From the NCBI GenBank assembly GCA_937891825.1, contig CALAHN010000141.1, forward strand, positions 1 to 44,136: a stretch of DNA of 44,136 nucleotides. The letters run 5' to 3'. Shown in pieces: positions 11,004-18,564 of the stretch. The notes under the pieces were generated by a model that saw only the letters and a program-made list of their open reading frames with translations, was not told where the DNA came from and did no database searches. Source of the DNA: an uncultured Alphaproteobacteria bacterium (GTDB lineage: Bacteria; Pseudomonadota; Alphaproteobacteria; Bin95). Each line of letters opens with the position of its first letter. The first letter of the stretch is position 1. The position numbers were made by a program, and so were the translations under genes.

Positions 11004-11714
11004 ATGAAGACGGAAACCCATGGCAAGCTGATGCAAGTGTCGGTCGCGACCCTGGCGACGGCGCTGTTCAAGCGCGGCCTTCGCGGGCAGACCATCCAGG
11101 ACGTTCGGCCGGTGAAGCCGAAGGGCCGCAACATGGTCGGACCGGCCTTCACGCTCCGCTACATCCCGGCCCGGGAGGATCTGAACCAACTGGCTGCGTT
11201 CCGTAACCCGGATCATCCCCAGCGGAAGGCGGTCGAGACCTGTCCGCCGGGCTCGGTCCTGATCATGGACAGCCGGAAGGACCCGCGCGCCGCAAGCGCG
11301 GGCGATATTCTGGTGACGCGCTTGCAGATGCGCGGCGTCGCCGGCGTCGTGACCGACGGCGGTTTCCGCGATGCGATGCGGATCGGCGAACTGGAGATCC
11401 CGGCCTATCACAATCGGCCGAGCTCCCCGACCAATCTGACGCTGCATCAAGCTATTGAATTAGAAGGGCCGATTGGCTGCGGCGATGTCGGCGTCTTTCC
11501 GGGCGATATCCTGGTCGGCGACGACGACAGCGTCATCGTGATCCCCCAGCATCTGGCCGACGAGGTCGCCGACGAGGCGGTCGAGATGACCGCCTATGAG
11601 GATTTCGTCGTCGAGGAAGTGCGGGCAGGCAAGTCGATCACAGGTTTGTATCCGCCGACCAATGACGCCTCCCTAGCCGCCTTCGAGCTATGGCGGAAGG
11701 CCAACGGGCGGTAA
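11004..11714 (+). CDS. RraA-like / HMG aldolase family protein
   Basis: 236 residues of the RraA superfamily, whose members act as divalent-metal-dependent 4-hydroxy-4-methyl-2-oxoglutarate or oxaloacetate lyases or, in E. coli, as an RNase E inhibitor. Visible motifs are VATALFKRGLRG, GPAFTLRY, VTDGGFRD (substrate and metal loop) and GDILVGDDDSVIVIP. The GDVGVFPGD region is also conserved. The start is ATG 11004. It ends 7 bp before the ECF sigma gene, so the two are likely cotranscribed. Enzymatic lyase activity is more likely than RNase E regulation given its length and its C-terminal extension (inference). Confidence 0.85.
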   Translation: MKTETHGKLMQVSVATLATALFKRGLRGQTIQDVRPVKPKGRNMVGPAFTLRYIPAREDLNQLAAFRNPDHPQRKAVETCPPGSVLIMDSRKDPRAASAGDILVTRLQMRGVAGVVTDGGFRDAMRIGELEIPAYHNRPSSPTNLTLHQAIELEGPIGCGDVGVFPGDILVGDDDSVIVIPQHLADEVADEAVEMTAYEDFVVEEVRAGKSITGLYPPTNDASLAAFELWRKANGR

Positions 11715-11721
11715 CGCTCTC

Positions 11722-12270
11722 ATGGCGGAGACCCCGGAAAGTCTGGCGGCGCTGCTGGCCTCGGTCGCCGATGGCGACCGGAGCGCCTTCAAGTCGCTCT
11801 ATGAAGCGACGCATCTGAAACTTTTCGGCGTTATCGTGCGTATCTTGCAGCGTCGGTCGGTCGCCGAGGAGACCCTGCAGGACGTCTATCTCCGGGTCTG
11901 GAACAATGCGGGCGCATTCGACCCGTCGCGCGCCTCCGCCATCACCTGGATGGCGACGATCGCGCGGAACCGGGCCATCGACGAAGCGCGGCGCCGGACG
12001 CCCAGACTGGCTGTCGACGATGGGGAACTGGAGCGGGTCGTGGACCCGCAGCCGTCGCCCGCCCAGGCGGCGGAGCAATCGGAGGAAGCGGCGCGATTGA
12101 CGGAGTGCCTGGACGGGTTGGACAACGATCAGGCGGCGATGGTGCGCCTAGCTTATCTTGACGGCGCGACGCGGGAGATGCTTTCGAGCCGGTTCGGCTT
12201 GCCGGTCAGCACGGTGAAAACGCAACTCCGGCGCAGCTTGCTCAGGCTGCGCGCATGTCTGGAGGCATGA
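11722..12270 (+). CDS. ECF-type RNA polymerase sigma factor
   Basis: 182-residue group IV sigma factor. Region 2 includes EETLQDVYLRVWNN and ITWMATIARNRAIDEARRR. Region 4 is a helix-turn-helix with REMLSSRFGLPVSTVKTQLRR. Regions 1 and 3 are absent, as expected for ECF. The stop overlaps the anti-sigma start (ATGA), a usual arrangement for sigma/anti-sigma pairs of the SigK/RskA kind. A probable target promoter lies just after the anti-sigma gene (13061-13088). No sensor protein is seen besides the anti-sigma factor itself. Confidence 0.95.
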   Translation: MAETPESLAALLASVADGDRSAFKSLYEATHLKLFGVIVRILQRRSVAEETLQDVYLRVWNNAGAFDPSRASAITWMATIARNRAIDEARRRTPRLAVDDGELERVVDPQPSPAQAAEQSEEAARLTECLDGLDNDQAAMVRLAYLDGATREMLSSRFGLPVSTVKTQLRRSLLRLRACLEA

Positions 12271-13049
12271 TGGCGGGAGAGGACGACAGCATCGACCTGC
12301 TTGCTGCCGAGTATGTGCTCGGTACGCTGGATGCGGCTGAGCGGACCGCCGTCGCGGACCGGCGCGTCCATGACGCGGCACTGGATCGGGCGATCCGCGC
12401 CTGGGACGACCGGCTGGCGCCCTTGCTTGAAGGCGTGGGCGACGCCGCGCCCGGCGCGGGCGTGCTGGCGGCCGTCATGGCAAAAATCGACGATGGCGCG
12501 GCGCCGAAGCCATTGCGCGCGGAGGCGCGTCGTCCGCTCGTCAGCGGATCGAGCGAAGTCCTGGTCCTGCGGCGGCGGGTCGGGCGCTGGCGCGCCATCG
12601 CGGGCCTTGCCGTCGCAGCTTCGGTCGTGCTTGCGGCCGTTGTCGCGGTCAAGCCGAGCTTGATTGTCCCGGCGCCGGCCCCGCCGGATACCTATGTCGC
12701 GGTCTTCAATGATGGGGATGCGCGGCCGTCGTTCCTCTTGTCAATCGATCTGACGACCAGGCAGATGAGCATCCGTCCCATCGGCGCCGGTCGGCAGCCT
12801 GGCAAGGACTATGAGTTGTGGATTGTCTCCGAAGACCTGGGCGGCGCGCCGAGGTCGCTTGGCCTGTTGAACCCGGCTGAGCAATGGACGACCCGCCGCT
12901 TGAGCGACCTGACTCCGGGCCTGCTGCGCCGGGCGACCTTCGGCGTCAGCCTCGAGCCTGTGGGCGGCTCGCCGACCGGGCGGCCGACCGGACCGGCCCT
13001 GCATGGGACATTGCTGCCTGTAGACAATGACAGCGGCGGCGAAAAATAA
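12267..13049 (+). CDS. RskA-like transmembrane anti-sigma factor
   Basis: 260 residues. The N-terminal cytoplasmic part has the AAEYVLGTLDAAER signature of RskA-type anti-sigma domains without the zinc-binding HxxxCxxC of ZAS proteins. One membrane helix follows (about residues 110-128, IAGLAVAASVVLAAVVAV). The rest is a periplasmic RskA C-terminal domain (GKDYELWIVSE, FGVSLEPVGGSPTGRPTG). The start is chosen at ATG 12267, in a 4-bp overlap with the sigma gene; a GGAGG at 12261-12265 could serve this ATG or the next (12270). It presumably sequesters the neighbouring sigma factor until an envelope signal acts. Confidence 0.92.
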   Translation: MMAGEDDSIDLLAAEYVLGTLDAAERTAVADRRVHDAALDRAIRAWDDRLAPLLEGVGDAAPGAGVLAAVMAKIDDGAAPKPLRAEARRPLVSGSSEVLVLRRRVGRWRAIAGLAVAASVVLAAVVAVKPSLIVPAPAPPDTYVAVFNDGDARPSFLLSIDLTTRQMSIRPIGAGRQPGKDYELWIVSEDLGGAPRSLGLLNPAEQWTTRRLSDLTPGLLRRATFGVSLEPVGGSPTGRPTGPALHGTLLPVDNDSGGEK

Positions 13050-13060
13050 TCCCGGCGCGC

Positions 13061-13088
13061 TGAAACCTTCCATAACCTCCGACGTATC
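13061..13088 (+). promoter_or_regulatory. Putative ECF-sigma promoter (TGAAAC-N16-CGTATC)
   Basis: TGAAAC at 13061-13066 and CGTATC at 13083-13088 are separated by 16 bp. AAC in the -35 and CGT in the -10 are hallmarks of ECF promoters, and the pair equals the well-known SigW-type consensus. It starts 12 bp after the anti-sigma stop and points at the secreted DUF7282 gene about 190 nt downstream. This suggests that this gene is the local sigma factor's target. Confidence 0.55.
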
Positions 13089-13275
13089 TATCGGCGAGCC
13101 CACGTCATGGGCCGGGCTCTTGCGCGCCATCTGGCGTCAAGGGCGACGTGACATGCAGCGCAACGCGCCTTCGGGCGGACGCGCCGGCCATGCTCGCATC
13201 GATTGAAAACGATCGACATAGCCGCATTTCGGCGATCTTGCCGCAATCCGGGTCGATCAAGAACGGAGCGCATCC

Positions 13276-13695
13276 ATGAAACTCAAGACATCTCTCCTCG
13301 GATTCTCCGCCGCCGCCGTGCTGGCGACGTCAGCCTTCGCCGCTGCGCACATGCAGCTTGCCGTCATGGGCCAGGACCAGAGCGTCAATGCGGGCGCCAT
13401 CGTCGTCACTCAGGCCGTATCGGCCAATCGGGGCTGGCTGGTCGTGCACCGGACCGGCGACGACATGAAGCCCGGTCCGGTCATCGGTCATGCGCCGCTG
13501 CAGAAGGGCGAGAACCCAAACCTCGTCGTGACGCTGGATGAGGCCGTGACTCCCGGCCAGAAGCTGATGCTGATGCTGCACGGCGAGGAAGGCGGCATGC
13601 AGCCGGGCGTCTTCGAGTACTATTTGGGCGCTAAGGAAGACGGCCCCGTCAAGGTCGACGGCAAGCTCGTCATGGATGTCATCACCATCAAGTAA
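13276..13695 (+). CDS. Secreted DUF7282-type protein
   Basis: 139 residues with a signal peptide (KLKTSLLGFSAAAVLATSAFA, cleavage likely around residue 22-24), followed by one beta-rich domain. That domain has the pattern RGWLVVH, GPVIGHAPLQKGEN, LMLMLHGEEG and FEYYLG, resembling the DUF7282 family. No catalytic site is obvious. The start is ATG 13276 behind GGAG. It is monocistronic, with a structured 5' region and a perfect hairpin after its stop. It is probably a periplasmic or surface protein expressed from the ECF-type promoter as part of an envelope stress response (inference). Confidence 0.75.
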   Translation: MKLKTSLLGFSAAAVLATSAFAAAHMQLAVMGQDQSVNAGAIVVTQAVSANRGWLVVHRTGDDMKPGPVIGHAPLQKGENPNLVVTLDEAVTPGQKLMLMLHGEEGGMQPGVFEYYLGAKEDGPVKVDGKLVMDVITIK

Positions 13696-13709
13696 ACGAT
13701 GGCGATCTG

Positions 13710-13742
13710 CCGAACCGGCGCTGCCTTGTGGCGCCGGTTCGG
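13710..13742. terminator. Bidirectional terminator hairpin
   Basis: A perfect 12-bp inverted repeat CCGAACCGGCGC/GCGCCGGTTCGG (13710-13721 with 13731-13742) with a 9-nt loop lies between the convergent DUF7282 and TauD-like genes. There is no T-tract on either side. It may still stop both transcripts with Rho or protect their 3' ends. Confidence 0.65.
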
Positions 13743-13754
13743 ATGGCGCCAGGC

Positions 13755-14684
13755 TTACTCCGCCGCCGCAGCCGGCAGCCGTGCGAGACGGCGGGCGATT
13801 TCATCCGTTGCGATGGTGGGCGCGTCGCCGGCGACGGTGGAGCGGACCATGACGCGGCGATGGCGATTGTAGTCGAAGGCGTTGCCGCGATGCTGCACCG
13901 CCCGATTGTCCCACATCACGAGATCCCACGGGCGCCAGGCATGATGGTATACGAACTGTTCCTGGGTCGCGTGGGCCATCAAGGCGTCGAGGAACTCCCG
14001 GCCTTTCGCCATATCCCAGCCGAGGATCCGGTAGGCATGGCTGGCGGTGTAGATCGCCTTCCGGCCATTGCGCGGGTTTTCGACGATCAGGGCCTGCGGC
14101 ACTGGCGGCGTCTCGGCTTTCTGCTCCTCGGTCAGGAAATCGTCCTTGGCGGTGAGGCTGCGGCTGTAGACGAACCAATGCTCGGCGACGAGGCTTTCAA
14201 GTTCAGCCTGCTGGCCGGGCTTCAAGGCGTCATAGGCGGCGCGCATGGAGGCGAAGCTGGTCTCGCCGCCCGAAGGCGGCACTTCACGGCCATGCAGCAA
14301 TGAGGCCTTGGCGCCGACCGGTTTGAACGAACTGTCCGTATGCCAAAGCTCGTTGGAATATTGCCGCTGCATGCGCGGATCGTCGGTCCTGATGATGGTA
14401 TCGGTCTTGGGATCGACATTGCCGATATAGGCGAGATAGCTGTCGCTCTTGGCGTTGAAGCCCTTCAGCATCGTCTCCAGCGGGCCGAACCGCTCCGAGA
14501 AGGCGATGAGGTCTGCGTCGTCGAGCTTCTGGTTCGGAAAGACGACCACCGAATACTCGTCGAACGCCGCCTCGATTTCGGCGAAGGTCGCGTCGTCGAC
14601 GCCGCCCTTGATGTCGACGCCGTGAATGCGGGCTGCAAACAGCGGATGCAGCGGCTCGGTCCGGATGCGCTTGAAGTCGGTCAT
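13755..14684 (-). CDS. TauD/TfdA-family alpha-ketoglutarate-dependent dioxygenase
   Basis: 309-residue non-haem Fe(II) oxygenase that couples 2-oxoglutarate decarboxylation to substrate hydroxylation. The iron ligands are visible as His115 and Asp117 (WHTDSSF) and His265 (NRAVQHRG). An Arg for 2-oxoglutarate follows (HRRVMVRSTVAG, Arg277 or Arg281). GGETSFASM is another family block. It is the last gene of a minus-strand group (dehydrogenase, SCP2-like, hydrolase), 54 bp after the hydrolase. TfdA-like enzymes often open ether or sulfonate substrates; the substrate here is unknown. The start is ATG 14684. Confidence 0.9.
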   Translation of the reverse strand: MTDFKRIRTEPLHPLFAARIHGVDIKGGVDDATFAEIEAAFDEYSVVVFPNQKLDDADLIAFSERFGPLETMLKGFNAKSDSYLAYIGNVDPKTDTIIRTDDPRMQRQYSNELWHTDSSFKPVGAKASLLHGREVPPSGGETSFASMRAAYDALKPGQQAELESLVAEHWFVYSRSLTAKDDFLTEEQKAETPPVPQALIVENPRNGRKAIYTASHAYRILGWDMAKGREFLDALMAHATQEQFVYHHAWRPWDLVMWDNRAVQHRGNAFDYNRHRRVMVRSTVAGDAPTIATDEIARRLARLPAAAAE

Positions 14685-14738
14685 GATGGCTGCGCCTTTC
14701 GGTATTGGGCCACGTTAGCCTGACGATAGCCCTCGCGC

Positions 14739-15575
14739 CTAACCCGCGGCAAGCCGCTCCAGGACAGGCAGGATATAGTCGCGGAAGCGGTCCGGATGTT
14801 CGCTCATGGGGAAGTGGCCCATCTCGCGCATCACGATCGCTTCCGCGCCCTGAATATTGGCGGCGGTCTGCCCGGCGCCTGCGGGGGTGCAGGAATAGTC
14901 ATACACGCCCGTCATCAGAATGAGCGGGCAGCCCGCCGTCCGGTCGCCCGCAAAGTCGGAATCGGTGCGGAAGAAGTGCATGTCGCCCTTGAATATGCCG
15001 GAACCGCTCTGCCAATAGTGCCAGAGCGTCTCGTTCAGGTATTCCGGCGGGCTGTGCGGCGAGGCGAGGCCCGAGACGACGGCTGCGCAAAAGTCGCCGC
15101 GCGCGAAGAGGTCGCTTTCCAGCCAGGTATCGTCCCACCAGGGCGACGGCCGGTCGGTGCCTTCCAGGCCGATTGCCGCCCGGAAGCGTGCGCCATGCCG
15201 GCAGGCGAGGCGGACGGCGACGCGCCCGCCCATGGAGCAGCCCAGGACGACGGGCTGCGCGAGGTCCAGGGCGTCCGCGAACGCCAGGATGGCGGCGACA
15301 TAGAAATCGGCCGTCAGTTGGTAGTCCTGCCGCTCCCAGCCGACGGGCGGGTTGGACTTGCCGTGCCACGGAAGGTCGAAGGCGATGACCCGGTAGCGGT
15401 CCGTCACGGCGGCGTCGCACATCAGGTGCCGGAACTGGCTGGAATGGGCGCCGGCCGTATGCAGGCAAAGCAGGGGGATGCCGGCGCCAGCTTCCTCGAA
15501 ATAGATCCGGTAGGGCTGGCCCTGGATGTCCAGGCGCACATACCGGCCGACGATGGGCTCGAACTCGGCCGCCAT
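14739..15575 (-). CDS. Alpha/beta-fold hydrolase
   Basis: 278-residue serine hydrolase. The catalytic triad reads Ser114 (nucleophile elbow GCSMGG), Asp226 (TGVYDYS) and His254 (REMGHFPMSEHP). The oxyanion-hole region is LLCLHTAGAHSSQF. There is no signal peptide. Its start is 3 bp from the stop of the small SCP2-like gene, so the two are translationally close. It is likely a C-C bond hydrolase or esterase acting in a catabolic pathway with the flanking dehydrogenase and dioxygenase (inference from context). Confidence 0.88.
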   Translation of the reverse strand: MAAEFEPIVGRYVRLDIQGQPYRIYFEEAGAGIPLLCLHTAGAHSSQFRHLMCDAAVTDRYRVIAFDLPWHGKSNPPVGWERQDYQLTADFYVAAILAFADALDLAQPVVLGCSMGGRVAVRLACRHGARFRAAIGLEGTDRPSPWWDDTWLESDLFARGDFCAAVVSGLASPHSPPEYLNETLWHYWQSGSGIFKGDMHFFRTDSDFAGDRTAGCPLILMTGVYDYSCTPAGAGQTAANIQGAEAIVMREMGHFPMSEHPDRFRDYILPVLERLAAG

Positions 15576-15578
15576 GGT

Positions 15579-15938
15579 TCAGGCCTCCTGCCGAAGGGAT
15601 GCGATCAGCGCCTTGAAAAACCCGAGATGGCCGAGCAGCACGGCCATGTCGCCTTCGATCCGCGCGGCGCCGGTCGCCGACATGGCGAAGATGTCGTGGA
15701 AGCCCGGCGGCGGCTTCGGGGTCATGAAGCGGGCCCAGGCGGCGTCGGACGCCGCGACCTGAAAGGCGGCGCTGCGCATCTTGAAGGGGCCGCGGCTGAC
15801 GCCCGTCACAAGGCCGGCGGCGACGCTGACATGGAAAGCCGCATCGCCGGCCATGAGCATGAAGTCGGCCGTGCAGGTCCGTCCCAGGCGGCGGACGTTC
15901 GGATCGGCGTTGGCCTTGTCTTGCAAGCCCTCGAACAT
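15579..15938 (-). CDS. Small SCP2-like (sterol carrier fold) protein
   Basis: 119 residues whose strand pattern (TADFMLMAGDAAFHVSV, GPFKMRSAAFQVAAS) and C-terminal helical end (GHLGFFKALIASLR, preceded by IEGDMAVLL) resemble the SCP2 lipid-binding fold. Such stand-alone proteins occur beside hydrolases and dehydrogenases of hydrophobic-compound catabolism. It is packed between a hydroxyacid dehydrogenase (3-bp gap) and a hydrolase (3-bp gap). It may bind a lipophilic substrate for its neighbours. The assignment rests on overall pattern and is moderate. Confidence 0.6.
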   Translation of the reverse strand: MFEGLQDKANADPNVRRLGRTCTADFMLMAGDAAFHVSVAAGLVTGVSRGPFKMRSAAFQVAASDAAWARFMTPKPPPGFHDIFAMSATGAARIEGDMAVLLGHLGFFKALIASLRQEA

Positions 15939-15941
15939 GGT

Positions 15942-16925
15942 TCAGAGCATCCGTTCTTCCGGGCGAATGAGATGCCAGGGCGTTTCGCCCTGAAGCGCCC
16001 GGGCGCAATTCTCGACCGCCCGGCGCACGACCATATGGCGCCAGACCCCGACCGAGGCGGAGTTATGCGGCGAGCCGATGACATTCGGCAGGTCCAGGAA
16101 CGGACGCTTCATGCTGAACGCGCCGTGGCGCACAGGCTCCACCCACCAGGCGTCGATACAGGCGACGAAGGTCGGGCAGGCCACGAGATGGTCATAGAGC
16201 GCGTCTTCGTCGATGATCTCGCCGCGCGCCAGATTGACCAGAATGGCGTCCGGCTTCATCAGGGCGAAGCGGCGCGCATCGAACAGCTTCTCCGTCGTCT
16301 GGCTGAGCGGCAGGCTCAGCACGACCACGTCCGAGGCGGCGAGCAGGGTGTCCAGGTCGTCGGTTCCGCCGATCCAGTCGACCGGCTCGTCGGTCGCGCC
16401 GCGTCGGTTGATGGCGTGCACCTGCATCCCGATGGCCTTGAACAGCTTCGCCATGGCGACGCCGATGCCGCCGAATCCGACGATCCCGGCGACGCCGCCT
16501 AGGAAGAGTTTGTTGCGGACGAACTGGTTGAACTCGCCCGTCTTCATTTTTTCGTGCTCGACCGCGAGGCGCTTGCCGCCGGCGAGCGCCATTGCGAGGC
16601 CATGTTCCGCCATCGGCTCGGCGAAGGCGCCGCCGTTGCCGGCGATCGGCAGCGCCTCCGGAAGCTGCTTCAACGGCAGGAAATCGACGCCGGCGGAGTA
16701 GAATTGCAGCAGTTTGCAATTCGTCCCGATGTCGCGGCCGAGGTCCGGCAACTGCTTGACATGGCTCGCGAAAATCGCCCCGGCCGCCCGGACGGCGGCA
16801 GGTCGGTCGGCCTCTGCCAGATCCGCCAGGTAGACGGCCTCGCCAGCATCCCCAAGGGCATCGGCGATGATGGCGCGGCGATCGGCGTCGGCTTCGACGG
16901 CGACAAGGAGCGTGGGCTTGGTCAT
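15942..16925 (-). CDS. D-2-hydroxyacid dehydrogenase family protein
   Basis: 327-residue NAD(P)-dependent 2-ketoacid reductase. The Rossmann motif is GIVGFGGIG (Gly150-Gly155). The catalytic set is Arg234 (NLARGE), Glu263 (WVEPV) and His287 (IGSPHNSAS). SAGVDFLP forms part of the substrate site. The start is ATG 16925. It is first in the four-gene minus-strand group and divergent from the MFS gene, with only about 60 bp between them to hold two promoters. The substrate cannot be inferred; glyoxylate/hydroxypyruvate-type and aromatic-type members look alike at this level. Confidence 0.9.
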   Translation of the reverse strand: MTKPTLLVAVEADADRRAIIADALGDAGEAVYLADLAEADRPAAVRAAGAIFASHVKQLPDLGRDIGTNCKLLQFYSAGVDFLPLKQLPEALPIAGNGGAFAEPMAEHGLAMALAGGKRLAVEHEKMKTGEFNQFVRNKLFLGGVAGIVGFGGIGVAMAKLFKAIGMQVHAINRRGATDEPVDWIGGTDDLDTLLAASDVVVLSLPLSQTTEKLFDARRFALMKPDAILVNLARGEIIDEDALYDHLVACPTFVACIDAWWVEPVRHGAFSMKRPFLDLPNVIGSPHNSASVGVWRHMVVRRAVENCARALQGETPWHLIRPEERML

Positions 16926-16993
16926 GGGCTGGCTGGCGCTTTCGGTTGGACGGTGCAGGGGTTCTACCTACAGGAGGCGCAGCATGACTGACA

Positions 16994-18544
16994 ATGCGCG
17001 CCGGGCGCGCGTATGCTTGGCCCATGGCCTTGCTCCCGCCCTCCGGCCCGTATTCGCGCGGTCAACGCATCCTCATTACCGTTCCGGTTCTGATGGCATC
17101 GCTGCTGCATGCGGTAAACATGAGCACGGCCTATGTCGCCTTGCCGAGCATCCAGGGCAATCTCGCCGCGACGCCGGACCAGGTCGGCTGGATCATCACC
17201 GCGTTCGTGGTCGCGACCGCGATCGGCACGGTCCTGACCGGCTGGGCCGCGCAGCAGTTCGGCAGGCGGGCGGTGTTTCTGGCCTCGATCGCGGGCTTCA
17301 CGGTGACGAGCGTGATGTGCGCCGGCGCGGCCGACCTGCAGCAACTGGTGTTATTTCGGATGCTGCAGGGCTTCGTCAGCGCGCCGCTGCTGCCGCTGTC
17401 GCAATCGATCATGCTGGACACATATCCGCGCTCGAAGCACGGCTTCGCCATGAGCATCTGGTCCATGGGCATGATCCTGGGGCCGGTGATCGGGCCGACG
17501 ATCGGGGCGATCGTCACGGAGTTCTATGGCTGGCGCTATCTGTTCCTGATCAACGTGCCCTTGGGGATCGCGGCGCTGCTGGCGATCTGGCCGACCCTGC
17601 CGCGCACGCCGAACCGGCCCGGCGGCCTGGACTGGGTCGGCGTGACCGCCTTGATCGTCGCTGTCGCCGCCTTCCAGTTGATGCTCGACCGGGGCGAGCG
17701 GCAGGACTGGTTCGAATCCACGGAAATCATCCTTGAGGCCGGGATCGCGCTGCTCGCCGCGTACATTTTCGTCGTGCACTCGATGACCGCGAAGCAGCCC
17801 TATATCAACCTCGCGATCTTCAAGGACCGGAATTACGTCATCGGCTGCTGCCTGATCTTCGTGTTCGGGATCGCGGTGTTTTCCAGCCTGTTCGTGCTGC
17901 CGTTGTTCCTGCAGAACATCCAGGGCTATCCCGTGATCTCAGCCGGCTGGGTGGTCTCGGCGCGCGGCGTCGGCACGATGTTCGCCATGCTGTCCGGCGG
18001 GTTTCTGGCGGATCGCTTTCAGGCGAAGCATCTGATGCTGACTGGGCTGGCCTGTGTCGGCGCCAGCAACTTCGCGATGACCGGCTGGTCGGCCGACGTC
18101 GCGCTGGACGCCATCATCTGGGTGACGCTGATCAACGGCTTCGGCATGGGCGTCATGTGGGTCACGCTGTCGACCGTGACGTTTTCCACCCTCGCGCCGG
18201 AATTGCGCGTCGAGGGGGCCGCCCTGTTCGCGCTGATCCGCGCCATCGGCGCCAGCGTCGGCACCTCGCTAATCGTGATGATCTTGGTGCGCTCTACCCA
18301 GATCAACTACAACGAACTGCGCGATCACATCCACTATGGCAATGAGGCATTGCGCAATCTCGGCGCCGCGGCCCCCTGGAGCCTCGAAACTGCGAGCGGG
18401 ATTGCGGCGCTGGGCAAGCTGGTCGCGCGCGAAGCCATGATGATCGGCTTCCTGAACGATTTCGTCTTCCTGGTCGTGGTCGCGGCAGTCGGCGTGCCCC
18501 TGGTCTTCCTGTTGCAGAAGCCCAAGCCCGCGGTCAGCAGCTAA
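16994..18544 (+). CDS. MFS transporter, DHA2 (EmrB/QacA-like) family
   Basis: About 516 residues with some 14 predicted hydrophobic segments, the size and topology of drug:H+ antiporter family 2. The MFS motif A region is GWAAQQFGRRAVF and the motif C-like segment is GMILGPVIGPTIGA. The start is uncertain. ATG 16994 is in frame but 16 nt from a strong AGGAGG (16972-16977). That site is ideally spaced for ATG 16984, which is out of frame. ATG 17024 (MALLPPSG) is a third possibility. No EmrA-like adaptor gene is nearby. It ends 20 bp from the convergent kinase gene. Confidence 0.9.
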   Translation: MRAGRAYAWPMALLPPSGPYSRGQRILITVPVLMASLLHAVNMSTAYVALPSIQGNLAATPDQVGWIITAFVVATAIGTVLTGWAAQQFGRRAVFLASIAGFTVTSVMCAGAADLQQLVLFRMLQGFVSAPLLPLSQSIMLDTYPRSKHGFAMSIWSMGMILGPVIGPTIGAIVTEFYGWRYLFLINVPLGIAALLAIWPTLPRTPNRPGGLDWVGVTALIVAVAAFQLMLDRGERQDWFESTEIILEAGIALLAAYIFVVHSMTAKQPYINLAIFKDRNYVIGCCLIFVFGIAVFSSLFVLPLFLQNIQGYPVISAGWVVSARGVGTMFAMLSGGFLADRFQAKHLMLTGLACVGASNFAMTGWSADVALDAIIWVTLINGFGMGVMWVTLSTVTFSTLAPELRVEGAALFALIRAIGASVGTSLIVMILVRSTQINYNELRDHIHYGNEALRNLGAAAPWSLETASGIAALGKLVAREAMMIGFLNDFVFLVVVAAVGVPLVFLLQKPKPAVSS

Positions 18545-18564
18545 ATCGAACCGACCTGTCGAGG

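Noticed and set aside
14796-16502. 568-residue plus-strand open frame across the hydrolase, SCP2-like and dehydrogenase genes
   Set aside because: It crosses three convincing minus-strand genes and has no motif of its own.
17700-17725. TTCGAATCC resembling a tRNA T-loop
   Set aside because: It lies within the MFS coding frame (WFEST) and no cloverleaf can be built around it.
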